Assembly: GCA_001940985.1 (NCBI GenBank)
Contig: MSHB01000012.1
Span: 1-51,769 of the forward strand
DNA: 51,769 nt
Source of the DNA: Mollicutes bacterium Phil14
GTDB lineage: Bacteria > Bacillota_I > Bacilli_A > ML615J-28 > CAG-698
Direction of reading: 5' to 3'
Both the position numbers and the translations under genes were made by a program. Positions within the stretch are counted from its first letter, which is position 1. Each line of letters starts with the position of its first letter. The notes beneath the pieces were generated by a model. It saw nothing but the letters and a program-made list of their open reading frames with translations. It was not told the origin of the DNA and did not search any database. Below are positions 8,304-17,686 of the stretch, one piece after another.

Positions 8304-10091
8304 TTATTCCTCCTTTGTTACTTTTCTTCCTCTAGTTTCTTGTTTCAATCCACCATCGAAAGTTATCTTGTTATATTCACATATAAATTCGTTAATATCT
8401 CCAAATTGGTCTTTACATGTATACTTGTCTGATACTTGCAAGTCTGGACTACCTCTCCAAACACTTGTCACTACACCTTCTCCTGCTTTCATTTTATTAA
8501 GTAATGTTTGTGCAATTTTCTTTGCTTGTGTACTTGATTGGATAAGTTGAGTTGAAGGATGTTTGTATTCAAATGTTCCATAATCTCTTACGCTATCATC
8601 ATCTTGAATTGAAAGTGTTCTATATGTAACATCGATTGCATTACCCTCAACCTTTAGTGTTCCTTGTCTTTGTACATCTTGCTCATTAGTTAGTGTTACT
8701 GTGCATGCATTAATACCTGCTTGGAAATTTGATAAAGTAATGTTTGGTGTATTAATTGAAATTGTAGCATAAGCAATATCTACACTAAAGTCTAGTGTTA
8801 CTTCAACTTGCTCACCCTTCTTTAATGTTATCCAGGTTGATGCCGCTTCTACCACATCTTCTGATAATTCAATATCACAATACTCTACTGAAATCCTATT
8901 TGCAAATTCAGTTAGTTGGATGTTTGATGAATAACTAAACATATTACTAGGATTAATTTCTAGTCCTGTATCAAATGCTTCATCAGTTTCTGCAAGTATA
9001 TTAATTTTATCATCTCTATCAATAAACACTTTACATAGACCAGTGTATGCAATTTCTTGTAATGCATCCCACACTGACTGTTTTGGCATAAAGGCACTTG
9101 GAATTGTTGTTTCTTTTAAACTTTCTGAAATAATGAATTCAGTTGTTTTAAGTCCAGCTTTTGTTAATATGTCTAATGCAATATTATAAAGTGTAACTTT
9201 ATAGGCTAATTGGTATCCTACGTAAATCTTGTTTTGTAGTCTTATTAGTCTATCAACTGCAGTACACTTTACCCATTGTCCATCTTGATCTACTTTCCAT
9301 TCATCTGAATAAAATGTACCTAAAGACACATATTCTACTACTCCATTCTTTTCTATTCCTATAAATGGTTTTACTTTTCTATCTAGTATTAGTAGGTTCT
9401 TTAAATATCCAACATTAAATTTTCGGTCCTTATTATATATGGAAACTGTCATGGTGTCTGAACTTAGTGCAAAGTTTCCATCAATTGAGCCCATTTCTTC
9501 ATTTACTTCAAATGATTGCAAATCACTTTCTAAATATGTTTCTGCAAGCAGGTCAAAGAACTTTAATAACTTTACTACAGCATTTTTGGTACTCCACTTT
9601 GTAATTGTTATTTTTATTGATGTAACTTCATTAAGTTCAGTATAAATCTTTTTTTGTACTTCAGTATTACCTGTAAAGTTTTCAGTCTTTATAACCACTC
9701 CATCTAGTTTATATTCTAAACTAAAATCTACTGGATATTGGTTTAGTTTACTATCTCCAATAATCATCCAAGAATTAATTGGACGATTAATAAAAAACAC
9801 TTCAAGTGTAGGTGGTGTATTAAATGTTTTATCACTTTTTGATAATTCCCCACTCCACCATCCTACTATACACGTATCATCCATCATCTGAAAACTACCA
9901 TCCATTATAGCATTACCTTCCATTGTACAAGCTTTAACACTTGGTGCAAGGTTTGTTTGGTATACTTCATATGGATGACTAATACTAGAGTTACTTGACT
10001 CAAGTATATCCGTAATACTTGAAATGTCAGTATCTGAATAAATTATCTCAACTTTACCAAGTATGTGTCTTGGATTATTTAAGTATGACAT
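8304..10091 (-). CDS. Baseplate / tail-tip protein
   Basis: A 595-aa siphophage tail protein, beta-rich throughout. The middle part (TVSIYNKDRKFNVGYLKNLLILDRKVKPFIGI-type layout, then a FYSDEWKVDQDGQWVKCTAVDR region) resembles ReqiPepy6 Gp37-like or prophage tail proteins that form the tip hub. It follows the small distal-tail protein and the tape measure, the standard order for siphophages. No peptidase or lysozyme motif is seen, so cell-wall degradation is not assigned to it. Confidence 0.75.
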   Translation of the reverse strand: MSYLNNPRHILGKVEIIYSDTDISSITDILESSNSSISHPYEVYQTNLAPSVKACTMEGNAIMDGSFQMMDDTCIVGWWSGELSKSDKTFNTPPTLEVFFINRPINSWMIIGDSKLNQYPVDFSLEYKLDGVVIKTENFTGNTEVQKKIYTELNEVTSIKITITKWSTKNAVVKLLKFFDLLAETYLESDLQSFEVNEEMGSIDGNFALSSDTMTVSIYNKDRKFNVGYLKNLLILDRKVKPFIGIEKNGVVEYVSLGTFYSDEWKVDQDGQWVKCTAVDRLIRLQNKIYVGYQLAYKVTLYNIALDILTKAGLKTTEFIISESLKETTIPSAFMPKQSVWDALQEIAYTGLCKVFIDRDDKINILAETDEAFDTGLEINPSNMFSYSSNIQLTEFANRISVEYCDIELSEDVVEAASTWITLKKGEQVEVTLDFSVDIAYATISINTPNITLSNFQAGINACTVTLTNEQDVQRQGTLKVEGNAIDVTYRTLSIQDDDSVRDYGTFEYKHPSTQLIQSSTQAKKIAQTLLNKMKAGEGVVTSVWRGSPDLQVSDKYTCKDQFGDINEFICEYNKITFDGGLKQETRGRKVTKEE

Positions 10092-10093
10092 AA

Positions 10094-10450
10094 CTATTTC
10101 TCCTCAAAGAAGACTGTAACGTTTTTCCACACAACTTCACTTTTTACCCAGTCATAACCTGTTTGATAACTAATATCACTTGGTTTTGCTTCAATTGTTA
10201 CATCAACTCCTGTTTCACTATCAATATAAGTCACATTTACAAAACTGCTTTTGTTTAATTCTTCTTGCAAAATTATCATATTTGCTTTATCTAGGTAGTC
10301 CCACGATACATCTATTTTTCTTTTAGATCCTACAATGTCTACTACCATTGTGCCATTCATTGTTCTTTCTACTTTATCTAGTATCTCAATTGAATGACCT
10401 ACATCTTTAGGAGGCTTAATGGCTCTCCCATTTATTTTGAAAAAATCCAT
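10094..10450 (-). CDS. Distal tail-like protein
   Basis: A 118-aa beta-rich protein directly between the tape measure (2 nt away) and the baseplate protein. Features are the N-terminal FKINGRAIKPPKDV and the central VVDIVGSKRKIDVSWDYL. Length and position fit a short distal-tail or tail-adaptor protein that starts baseplate assembly. The fold assignment is by context only. Confidence 0.6.
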   Translation of the reverse strand: MDFFKINGRAIKPPKDVGHSIEILDKVERTMNGTMVVDIVGSKRKIDVSWDYLDKANMIILQEELNKSSFVNVTYIDSETGVDVTIEAKPSDISYQTGYDWVKSEVVWKNVTVFFEEK

Positions 10451-10451
10451 T

Positions 10452-13400
10452 TTATACCTCCCTTAATGTAATTCCATTTCGTTTATATTCTTTAGTTAGC
10501 TTTGGTGCAATTAGTCTTGCAAAAGTTTGTCCATCAATTTGTAGTACGATTTCTTTATTTGTATCACTTGGCATTTGGCTTACGTTTGATGTTTGAAGTA
10601 ATCCGTTTAGTAAATCTCCAAATGGACTTGTTCCTGTTCCTACCATTGCTCTATTTGGACTAGTTGACAAAGACATAGCACTTGCAACATTAAGGGCAGC
10701 AAGTCTTATCATTGGAATATCTTCATACATATTATCAGCCATCATGTTCATTAGGTTTGGAATCCATTCATCAGCAGAACTACCTGGTCCTTTTTTAGTA
10801 GGTGAACCAAATCCTAAAAAGTCTGCAATTGACTGTCCTACTGATTCTAGTCCACTAACTAAACTATCCCATGCTGCTTCAATTCCTTTCCCTATGTTAT
10901 CAATTAAGTTTTTACCCCAATTGAATGCATTACTAATAATATTTGAAAAGAAATCTCCAATACTATTAAACTTATCAGTAATGGCTGTCCAAATATCATT
11001 TAGTGTTGTCTTTATTCCATTAAAGCTACTTACGAAGAAGTCACCTATTTTTGTTGCGATACCTTTGAAAAAGTCAGCTATACTTGTACCAATTCCTACG
11101 AAGAAATCTTTTATAGCATTAAGGGTTGGTTCTAACCAGCCCCATATCCAATTACCAATTGCTGTAAATCCATCACAAACTTTTGTCCACCATACACAAA
11201 TAGCATCCCAAACACTTGCAAGAAACCCTACAATTGTATCTTTCATTGGTCCAAAGAATTTCATAAACCCTTCAGCAAATCCTTTGAAGAATTCCCAAAA
11301 TGATAGACCAAACTGTTTAAGTGACTCCCAAAAGTCAATACCTGCTTCTTTTACGTATTCCCAAGCCTGGCTCCAGTCTCCTCTTAAGAATGCACATAAA
11401 GCTTTTATGATATCTAGTATTACGTTTATTGATTCAACTACTGACTTCACTGCAGGTCCAAGGGAAGCTATTACTCCATTAATAACACCACTTATAATGC
11501 TAAATAAAGTTAGGATGATTGCTCCTAGTAAATCAAATATTGGTTTTAATGTTTCGTATAACTCTTTTATGGTTTCCCACAAGTTTACAAATAAACCTTT
11601 TATTGATTCCCATATTGGCATAATCTGATCTAACAAATTTTGCATAGCTGTAGTTAAAACACCAATAAACGTTTTTACAATACTTACAATAAAATTGATT
11701 AAACCTTTTATCACATTCATGATGCCATTTCCATCTTGCGTGATTACGTTTTTAATTCCGTTTATGGAGTCAGTCACTATTTGCTTTAACATTGGCCATA
11801 CTTTCTTAAATAGTATTAAGACATTATCAAGGACACGCTGTATTACTTCTTCAATTTTATTAAAGGCTACAATTATCATTTCCTTAATCTTTTCTCCATA
11901 CTTTTCCCAAAAGTTTTTAAATGCAGTTATCACATCTACAATTACTTCTTTGATATATGGCCAAACCTTTTTAGCAACTCCTAGTATCATCTCAAATCGT
12001 TTTACTACTACTTTTGCAACAAGTTCTAATGCTTTTAAAACAGCACTCCTTATTGCTTCTCCGTTTTTCTCCCACCATACTTTAACTACTTCTACTGCTT
12101 TTAGGATTCCACTTTTAATAGATTCCCACAGTTTTAACACTTTGTTTCTGAACTCTTCATTGTTTTTATAAAGTAGTGCTAGTCCTGCTATAACTGCTGC
12201 AATTACTCCAATTATTAATGTTACTTTAGAAAATAACAGTGGTAAGAATTTTAGTACGGTTGATACAATTGAAATGATTTTACCAACAGCAAGTAGTAGT
12301 GGTCCAAGGGAAGCTGCAATTAAAGCAATCTTTACTATTTGCTGTTTCTCTACATCTTCTAGTTTCATTAGTTTTTGGGTAAGTGGTGAAATGTACTTAC
12401 TAATAAAATCTCTAATTATTGGAATTAAGACATCTCCAAATGAAATGGCAATTTCTTCAATTTCTGATTTTAAAATCTTCCATTGTCCTGTTAAGGTATC
12501 AAGTTGGATTGCTGCCATTTCGTTTGCAGTATTAGTATCAGTAATGCTTTCTTCCATTTTTCTAATGGCATCTCCACCTTTGTTAAGTAGTGCTAGCATT
12601 CCAGGTCCACCACGAGCACCAAATATCTCCATTGCTTGTGCAGTTGACATACCAGACTCTCCTAGTCTATCAACGATATCAGCAAAGTCGTTTGTTGCAG
12701 GATTTAATAAATCATACTCTAATCCTAATTCTTCAAATATAGCCAGTGCTACTGCCGTTGGATTCATCAATGCAACAAAAGCTTGACGAAGTGATGTACC
12801 AGCTGTAGATCCATCATAACCTGAGTCATATAAAACACTTAAGGCTGCTACTGTTGCTTCTAGTTCATAACCTAGGCTATGTGCAACTGGCCCAACATAC
12901 CCCATTGAATTACTTAACTTTTCCATTGATGCCATTGAGTAACCAATTGATGCAGCAAACACGTTTGTTACTCTATCTGCACTACTTGCCTCTAGTCCAA
13001 ATTGGTTAAGTGTTGCAATTACTACATCGGTTGTTTCAGCAAGACCATATTTTGTAGCTGATGCTAGGTTTAAGGTCGACTCTAGGGATGCTTCCATTTG
13101 TTCTAACTTATAACCAGCTGAAGCCATATAGTACATTGCATCAGCTGCATCACTTGCACTAAAGACTGTCTTTGAACCCATCTCACGTGCAATGTCTGTC
13201 ATTCTTTGTAGTTCTTCTCCTGTTGCTCCTGCAACTGATGCAGCATTGGCCATTGATTGTTCAAACTCTGATGATGTTTTTACTATTTGTGTACCAAGGG
13301 CTACAATTGGTGCGGTAACTGATGCTGTTAAGGTTGTACCAATTTTAGTAAAGGCTTTAGAAACTTTCTCTAAACTTTTTTGGGCGTTTTGTAATCCTTT

Positions 13401-13457
13401 TGATAATGAGGAAATGTCTGCTGATATCTTAACAACTAGGTTTCTAATTACTGCCAT
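10452..13457 (-). CDS. Tail tape measure protein (TP901 family)
   Basis: A 1001-aa protein that sets tail length and helps DNA entry. It begins with a coiled-coil LQNAQKSLEKVSKAF region and the TP901-type core (EFEQSMANAASVAGATGEEL, SAADAMYYMASAGY-like). Hydrophobic segments lie near residues 395-430 and long aromatic-rich helical repeats (WWEKNGEAIRSAVL, FFKGIATKIGDFF) fill the rest. The C-terminus includes GFGSPTKKGPG, typical of the family. No muralytic domain is visible. It follows the frameshifted chaperone genes, as in other siphophages. Confidence 0.95.
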   Translation of the reverse strand: MAVIRNLVVKISADISSLSKGLQNAQKSLEKVSKAFTKIGTTLTASVTAPIVALGTQIVKTSSEFEQSMANAASVAGATGEELQRMTDIAREMGSKTVFSASDAADAMYYMASAGYKLEQMEASLESTLNLASATKYGLAETTDVVIATLNQFGLEASSADRVTNVFAASIGYSMASMEKLSNSMGYVGPVAHSLGYELEATVAALSVLYDSGYDGSTAGTSLRQAFVALMNPTAVALAIFEELGLEYDLLNPATNDFADIVDRLGESGMSTAQAMEIFGARGGPGMLALLNKGGDAIRKMEESITDTNTANEMAAIQLDTLTGQWKILKSEIEEIAISFGDVLIPIIRDFISKYISPLTQKLMKLEDVEKQQIVKIALIAASLGPLLLAVGKIISIVSTVLKFLPLLFSKVTLIIGVIAAVIAGLALLYKNNEEFRNKVLKLWESIKSGILKAVEVVKVWWEKNGEAIRSAVLKALELVAKVVVKRFEMILGVAKKVWPYIKEVIVDVITAFKNFWEKYGEKIKEMIIVAFNKIEEVIQRVLDNVLILFKKVWPMLKQIVTDSINGIKNVITQDGNGIMNVIKGLINFIVSIVKTFIGVLTTAMQNLLDQIMPIWESIKGLFVNLWETIKELYETLKPIFDLLGAIILTLFSIISGVINGVIASLGPAVKSVVESINVILDIIKALCAFLRGDWSQAWEYVKEAGIDFWESLKQFGLSFWEFFKGFAEGFMKFFGPMKDTIVGFLASVWDAICVWWTKVCDGFTAIGNWIWGWLEPTLNAIKDFFVGIGTSIADFFKGIATKIGDFFVSSFNGIKTTLNDIWTAITDKFNSIGDFFSNIISNAFNWGKNLIDNIGKGIEAAWDSLVSGLESVGQSIADFLGFGSPTKKGPGSSADEWIPNLMNMMADNMYEDIPMIRLAALNVASAMSLSTSPNRAMVGTGTSPFGDLLNGLLQTSNVSQMPSDTNKEIVLQIDGQTFARLIAPKLTKEYKRNGITLREV

Positions 13458-13466
13458 ATGTTCCTC

Positions 13467-13787
13467 CTATTTAATGATTACTCCTTTCTCTGCCGCCATA
13501 GCTTTTAATATCATATCACTTTTACTTATGCTTTTTGTTTTAGGTTTTCTTGAATCTTTAATTAACTTTTCTAGTTTTGGTAATTTCTTTTGTCTTGCAA
13601 ATGCTTCAATGTGCCAAGCAAGTGTTAAGTCACTTTCAAACTTTTCTTGATTTTCAAATGCTTTTTGCCTAGCTTTTAGCATTATTTCATAAGGGGTGTA
13701 ATTACCAACTTCAAGTGGATCAAGTCCTAAATGTATTACAGCATCATCGCATAAAGTAAATATATTTAAAGTGGCGGCTTCTATTCC
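13467..13787 (-). CDS. Tail assembly chaperone, T frame (made by -1 frameshift)
   Basis: This reading frame is open with no stop from the G-run at 13787 to the stop at 13467. It encodes 106 aa that begin G-I-E-A-A and end AAEKGVIIK. It has only an internal ATG (13682) without a good ribosome site, so it is most likely translated as the C-terminal part of a 207-aa G-T fusion through a -1 frameshift at 13784-13790. In siphophages the G-T product binds tape measure and tail tube protein during assembly. The region lies exactly between the tail tube and tape measure genes, where this system always sits. Confidence 0.82.
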   Translation of the reverse strand, partial: GIEAATLNIFTLCDDAVIHLGLDPLEVGNYTPYEIMLKARQKAFENQEKFESDLTLAWHIEAFARQKKLPKLEKLIKDSRKPKTKSISKSDMILKAMAAEKGVIIK

Positions 13788-14089
13788 CCCGCTTTTACAA
13801 CCTTTTTGGTATCACCAAATGCTAAAGTCAAGGCTTCTCCTACTTTTTCAGCAACTTGTTTTAAATCTGAATGTTCATCAATTAAGTCACCAACTTTTTC
13901 AATTGTTAGTGTTTTATCTTCGTGGTAAAGTCCCGCGTATACAATAGCAAGTAAATCCTTAACACCAATATTAGTTAAATCTAATTTCATTAAGTTCTTA
14001 CCTGTAATGTCTTCGATTTTTGCAAGAGCATTTATTCCATATCTTAATGTTCTTGGTTTATCTAGTTCAAATGTAATTCCTTGTTTCAT
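13781..14089 (-). CDS. Tail assembly chaperone (G protein)
   Basis: A 102-aa phage tail assembly chaperone (MKQGITFELDKPRTLRYGINAL, LTIEKVGDLIDEHSDLKQVAEK). It resembles the gpG-like proteins of Bacillota siphophages. It sits 13 nt downstream of the tail tube gene. The last codons are GCG GGG GAA TAG, a G-rich slip site just before the stop. Ribosomes that slip back one base read on into the T frame. Confidence 0.85.
   Translation of the reverse strand: MKQGITFELDKPRTLRYGINALAKIEDITGKNLMKLDLTNIGVKDLLAIVYAGLYHEDKTLTIEKVGDLIDEHSDLKQVAEKVGEALTLAFGDTKKVVKAGE
13784..13790 (-). promoter_or_regulatory. -1 programmed frameshift site
   Basis: G GGG GAA immediately before the TAG stop of the chaperone gene. 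The GGG codon can re-pair one base back within the G run, and the -1 frame stays open for 106 further codons. Placement and outcome match the conserved G/G-T frameshift of long-tailed phages. Confidence 0.78.
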
Positions 14090-14102
14090 TTACTTTTACC
14101 TC

Positions 14103-14498
14103 CTATGCTCCTGTTTCAAATTCTAATGCATCAGTTCCTGTAAATTCACATGAGAAACTTACTACATCATCTACTGGGTCTTCAATTGATAAACTGCTAA
14201 TGTATGCACTACCTGTGTAGTAGTTTGTTGCATCAACATATAATTCAACTGTTACCACTGTTCCATTTAAGTATGCATCTTGTAATGCTTTTTGACCCTC
14301 AGTATCAGTTGATATTGCGTAGTCACCTTCACATGATGCACTCCATTCTTTTAAACCTGCAATGTACTTTTTCCATTCATCTCCTAAAGCTGTTGTTTCT
14401 AAAGTATCTAGTGATAACTCTAATGACCAGCTTTTAGCACTTGCAATTTGTTTTCCTGTGCTAATACAAATCTTTCCATATTTACCAGCAATTGCCAT
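14103..14498 (-). CDS. Major tail tube protein
   Basis: A 131-aa tail tube subunit (MAIAGKYGKICISTGKQIASAKSWSL at the start; DPVDDVVSFSCEFTGT near the end), of the TP901-1 type major tail protein family. I place the start at 14498 because AAGGAGG lies just upstream of this ATG. The open frame extends further upstream, but that part overlaps the preceding gene and reads as out-of-frame sequence. It polymerises into the tail tube through which DNA passes. Confidence 0.88.
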   Translation of the reverse strand: MAIAGKYGKICISTGKQIASAKSWSLELSLDTLETTALGDEWKKYIAGLKEWSASCEGDYAISTDTEGQKALQDAYLNGTVVTVELYVDATNYYTGSAYISSLSIEDPVDDVVSFSCEFTGTDALEFETGA

Positions 14499-14499
14499 T

Positions 14500-14919
14500 T
14501 TAATTTTCCTCCTTTTGTTCGTTGAAATGTATTTCGAATTCGATAGCAGCCATAAATTCATCCACATCAAATTTAAGTGATGAATTACCACTTACTTCAA
14601 AATCGGTTTTAATAAAAACGGCCTCGATGAATAAGCCGCTTAAATCTCCTCTATAATCTTGGAATGATTTTTTTACAAGTCTTGATAATTTCCTTGTTTC
14701 CTTATAGGTTCTACCATGACTTGTAATCTGAATTGTTTGTCTAACATAACCTGTGTCACCTTGTAATGCTGAATCATAATTTGCTACAACACTTTGATAT
14801 ACGATTGCAGGAAGTGAGCATTCTTGAGGTAAAAGCCTTGGGTATATTCGTTCTCCTACTACTTGTCTAATTTTGTCGTTTTTTGATAAATATGTATAAA
14901 CGGCTTCTAGTATATCCAT
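14500..14919 (-). CDS. Tail completion protein (DUF3168-like)
   Basis: A 139-aa protein with the pattern VYTYLSKNDKIRQVVGERIYP...LPAIVYQSV, typical of the DUF3168 / tail terminator family that caps the tail and joins it to the head. It lies between the HK97 gp10-like gene and the tail tube gene. Start and stop overlap the neighbours by one or a few bases, consistent with a tightly coupled operon. Confidence 0.8.
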   Translation of the reverse strand: MDILEAVYTYLSKNDKIRQVVGERIYPRLLPQECSLPAIVYQSVVANYDSALQGDTGYVRQTIQITSHGRTYKETRKLSRLVKKSFQDYRGDLSGLFIEAVFIKTDFEVSGNSSLKFDVDEFMAAIEFEIHFNEQKEEN

Positions 14920-15320
14920 TACATCTTTCCTCCTACGGCATCTGATACTGCATCAGTAATTTCTAGGTTTATTTCACTTTGATTTTCATCTACTGAATTT
15001 CTTAAGAATGGCCTTGCAGCGTTATGTTTAGTGCCAAGTTCAACATGTGTGCCATAGGTAAGTGATCTATCAAAATCTATCTTTACTGTAGCTTTCGTTT
15101 TTGTTTGCTTATCTTTTACAAGCTTCAAACTATTACGAAGTGTTCCTGTATCAACTGGACAATTTTGTTTTGCATCTTGAAGTACAATCTTGCCACCTTC
15201 CATAGCTGCTTGCATAAGTACACTTCCTGCTGCTTCATCCATTGCTTTTAACTTTTTTACAATTGTTTCAGCACCCTCAATTTCAACTTTAACTTTCTTT
15301 TGTTTTGCACTATACCCCAT
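14919..15320 (-). CDS. HK97 gp10-like head-tail protein
   Basis: A 133-aa protein with a conserved central block: GKIVLQDAKQNCPVDTGTLRNSL, then TYGTHVELGTKHNAARPFLRNS. This is the signature of the HK97 gp10 family, minor structural proteins at the head-tail junction. It overlaps both neighbours slightly, and order and length are those of HK97-type phages. Confidence 0.88.
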   Translation of the reverse strand: MGYSAKQKKVKVEIEGAETIVKKLKAMDEAAGSVLMQAAMEGGKIVLQDAKQNCPVDTGTLRNSLKLVKDKQTKTKATVKIDFDRSLTYGTHVELGTKHNAARPFLRNSVDENQSEINLEITDAVSDAVGGKM

Positions 15321-15639
15321 ATGTAATTATCTCCTTACAATTAAGTATTAATTTCTTATGGTCAGTTTCTTCATCTGACACGCCAATAATTTCATATAGT
15401 TTATTTTTATATTCAATTCGGTTTAGTACACTTATATCAGTACGGTATCTAATAATTATTGAAGTTACATTTTGTGCTTCTACTTGTTGTGCCTTAAATA
15501 CTTCAGTACCACTTACAGGCTTAATATTTGCCCATACTGACTTTTTAACTATCCACGACTTTTCCTCTCCACCATACTCATCACGCACAACTATGCATTC
15601 TAGGATATTTACCCTTCTATTCATCTTTCCTATTTCCAT
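15310..15639 (-). CDS. Head closure protein (SPP1 gp16-like)
   Basis: A 109-aa head-tail adaptor, beginning MEIGKMNRRVNILE and with EYGGEEKSWIVKKSVWANIKPVSGTE. The WANI-P-G-E pattern is characteristic of phage head closure (stopper) proteins. It seals the filled capsid below the connector. The start codon overlaps the stop of the gp6-like gene. Confidence 0.86.
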   Translation of the reverse strand: MEIGKMNRRVNILECIVVRDEYGGEEKSWIVKKSVWANIKPVSGTEVFKAQQVEAQNVTSIIIRYRTDISVLNRIEYKNKLYEIIGVSDEETDHKKLILNCKEIITYGV

Positions 15640-15941
15640 TAGAACTTATCCTTCCTATATGCAAATAACATTCTTCTAATTAAGTCAATTGTATCTTTCA
15701 TCGATACTCCTTCCTTATCACTTTTTGATACTTGTCTTTCTTCGTAAAGTGTTCCAACAAGTATTAATCCTGCTTGTTTAATTGGTTCTGGAATGGTGTC
15801 GTATTCTTCAAGTTTTCTTCTTATGATTTCTTCAATTAGTGCTTTTGCGGTTATGATTAATGAAGTAATGAGTGCATCATCTTCTTCATCATCGACTCTT
15901 AAAAAGTTTTTAACCTCACTTAACGTTAACAATGCACTCAC
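15639..15941 (-). CDS. Head-tail connector (HK97 gp6-like)
   Basis: A 100-aa adaptor protein beginning MSALLTLSEVKNFLRVDDEEDDALI and followed by helices with QAGLILVGTLYEERQ. The motif L-x-x-V-K-x-x-L-R-V-D-x-x-x-D-D is diagnostic for gp6-like DNA packaging or connector proteins. It forms the ring beneath the portal. Confidence 0.9.
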   Translation of the reverse strand: MSALLTLSEVKNFLRVDDEEDDALITSLIITAKALIEEIIRRKLEEYDTIPEPIKQAGLILVGTLYEERQVSKSDKEGVSMKDTIDLIRRMLFAYRKDKF

Positions 15942-15949
15942 ACCTCCTT

Positions 15950-16378
15950 TTATTCTGAATAACGTGGATCATATTTAGCTGCTAGGATTACTCCAACAAC
16001 TGTTGATTCACTTACTCCTGTTAAGTTAACTGCGACTCTATCGTATAAACCCTTTAGTGTAATACTATCCACGCTTAACACGATAAAGCCACTTTCATCT
16101 TCAGTTCCTCCAATTGTAAACTCTTTACCACTTGCTTCAATGTTACTATATGTTGTTTGTCCAATCTTTTCTTTGAAAGGAATTGCAACTTCTTCTCCAT
16201 TTTCTTCAAGTTTAGCAAGGATTGTAATTGTTGTGTTTGCTACTGATCCTGGACCTGTTGCAATAATAAAATCAACTGATTTGTTATTTGTAAGTTCTAC
16301 AAATTCAGTTTTTAAGTCTTCTGCAAATATTAAACCTGCTTCTTTTAGAACTTTATACTTAATTAATGCTTTTGCCAT
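15950..16378 (-). CDS. Capsid-associated structural protein
   Basis: A 142-aa beta-rich protein directly downstream of the major capsid gene, without a recognised domain. It contains glycine-flanked strands (ATGPGSVANTTITILAKL, KEFTIGGTEDESGFIVLS). Position and size suggest a head decoration or minor capsid protein, but no family match is certain. Confidence 0.55.
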   Translation of the reverse strand: MAKALIKYKVLKEAGLIFAEDLKTEFVELTNNKSVDFIIATGPGSVANTTITILAKLEENGEEVAIPFKEKIGQTTYSNIEASGKEFTIGGTEDESGFIVLSVDSITLKGLYDRVAVNLTGVSESTVVGVILAAKYDPRYSE

Positions 16379-16387
16379 ATGTTACTC

Positions 16388-17671
16388 CTAGTTACGTTTT
16401 GCTAATGTTACATATGGTGATACTGTTGAACTTCCTTTATAAGGTGTTAATGCTTTGTTCCAAATTGGTTGACCATCACAACGGTAAATAAATCTGAACA
16501 CATTTTCATCATATAAGAATCTTACATGGATTGAACTTGTTGCTTGAACTCCACCTTTATCAATTAGTAAGTATTGAGCTGTGTCTGCTAAAATAATGTC
16601 ACCAACTTCTCCTGCCGCACTACATTGTTCTAGTGGAATTACAGGACGTCCAAATAATGTACCATATGGTTTTTCTGATAAACCACCTGCTGGAACATAT
16701 ACTGGTGTGTCACCAATCTTTAATGTATAAAGGTATGGTTCGATTTCTTGGTTAATGTACCATACAGCATTTGCACGTGAACGACTCCATAATCTATTCC
16801 ACATCTTAATTAAGTTTTCAACTGTTAATTTATCAGTTTGTCCTGTTTCTTTTGCAACTGTTACTAATGCATTTGAGTTTAGAATACCAAGTGGTTCTCC
16901 AGTACCACTACCTGATAAAATTGCATCATCAATCTTAAATCCAAATTCTTCTGCAAATGCTTCTTTAATTACTGCTTCTAGTGCTGTTGAATCTTGTAAT
17001 AATTCATCAGTTGCATAGCATAAACCTGTTAATTTCTTAAGTGATAATTCAAGTTGTCTGAATTTTGGTTTTGAACCACTTAACTCATCGGCTTCACTTT
17101 CCCAATAAGTTTGAACACCACCAAAACGACTTCCATTAGCACGACTGTCTTCATCAACTGCATTAATCTTTAAACCATTTGCATTTGTTGAAATTGGAAT
17201 CTTTTTAACACGACTTGCAAGAATTCCTGTTTCGTAAGTTTTCTTTAATAACTCTGATACGAAATCTTGTTGTACTAAAAAGCCTCCATCACTTGGATTT
17301 GTTTCATTTAACCCACTTGCAGCACGTGTAGTTAATCTTTCGTCTACTCTACCACCTGGCATTGATGCACGATAAGCTGCCATTAATTGCTCACCAAAAG
17401 ATTTAAAACGTTTATCAGTATCTTTACTTGGTGTAGGTTTTACTTCAACTTGTTCTTCATCTTTTGCCTCTGGTTCCATTGCCATCATCTTTTCTGCACG
17501 TTTGATTGATTCATCCCATGCACGAATTTCTTCTTCCATTTTATCGATATCTTTCTGCTCATCTTCAGTTAAGAATCGATCTTCTTTTTCAGCTTTATCA
17601 AGAATGCTCATTGCTTTAAGTCTAGCATCTTCTCGTTTAGCTCTCATTTCCATTAATTTCTTCATTGTCAT
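16388..17671 (-). CDS. Major capsid protein (HK97 fold)
   Basis: A 427-aa HK97-type capsid subunit. Residues 1-70 are a charged coiled coil (delta domain) that scaffolds assembly and is normally removed by the prohead protease. The mature domain follows a linker near residue 100 and contains NPSDGGFLVQQDFV, the usual start of the mature protein, then LKKLTGLCYATDELLQDS and SGSGTGEPLGILNS, all hallmarks of this family. The upstream protease gene supplies the enzyme for processing. Confidence 0.96.
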   Translation of the reverse strand: MTMKKLMEMRAKREDARLKAMSILDKAEKEDRFLTEDEQKDIDKMEEEIRAWDESIKRAEKMMAMEPEAKDEEQVEVKPTPSKDTDKRFKSFGEQLMAAYRASMPGGRVDERLTTRAASGLNETNPSDGGFLVQQDFVSELLKKTYETGILASRVKKIPISTNANGLKINAVDEDSRANGSRFGGVQTYWESEADELSGSKPKFRQLELSLKKLTGLCYATDELLQDSTALEAVIKEAFAEEFGFKIDDAILSGSGTGEPLGILNSNALVTVAKETGQTDKLTVENLIKMWNRLWSRSRANAVWYINQEIEPYLYTLKIGDTPVYVPAGGLSEKPYGTLFGRPVIPLEQCSAAGEVGDIILADTAQYLLIDKGGVQATSSIHVRFLYDENVFRFIYRCDGQPIWNKALTPYKGSSTVSPYVTLAKRN

Positions 17672-17686
17672 AAAACTTTGTTCCTC

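Noticed and set aside
14499..14591. N-terminal extension of the tail tube protein
   Set aside because: The extra codons overlap the previous gene and the ribosome site fits the ATG at 14498.
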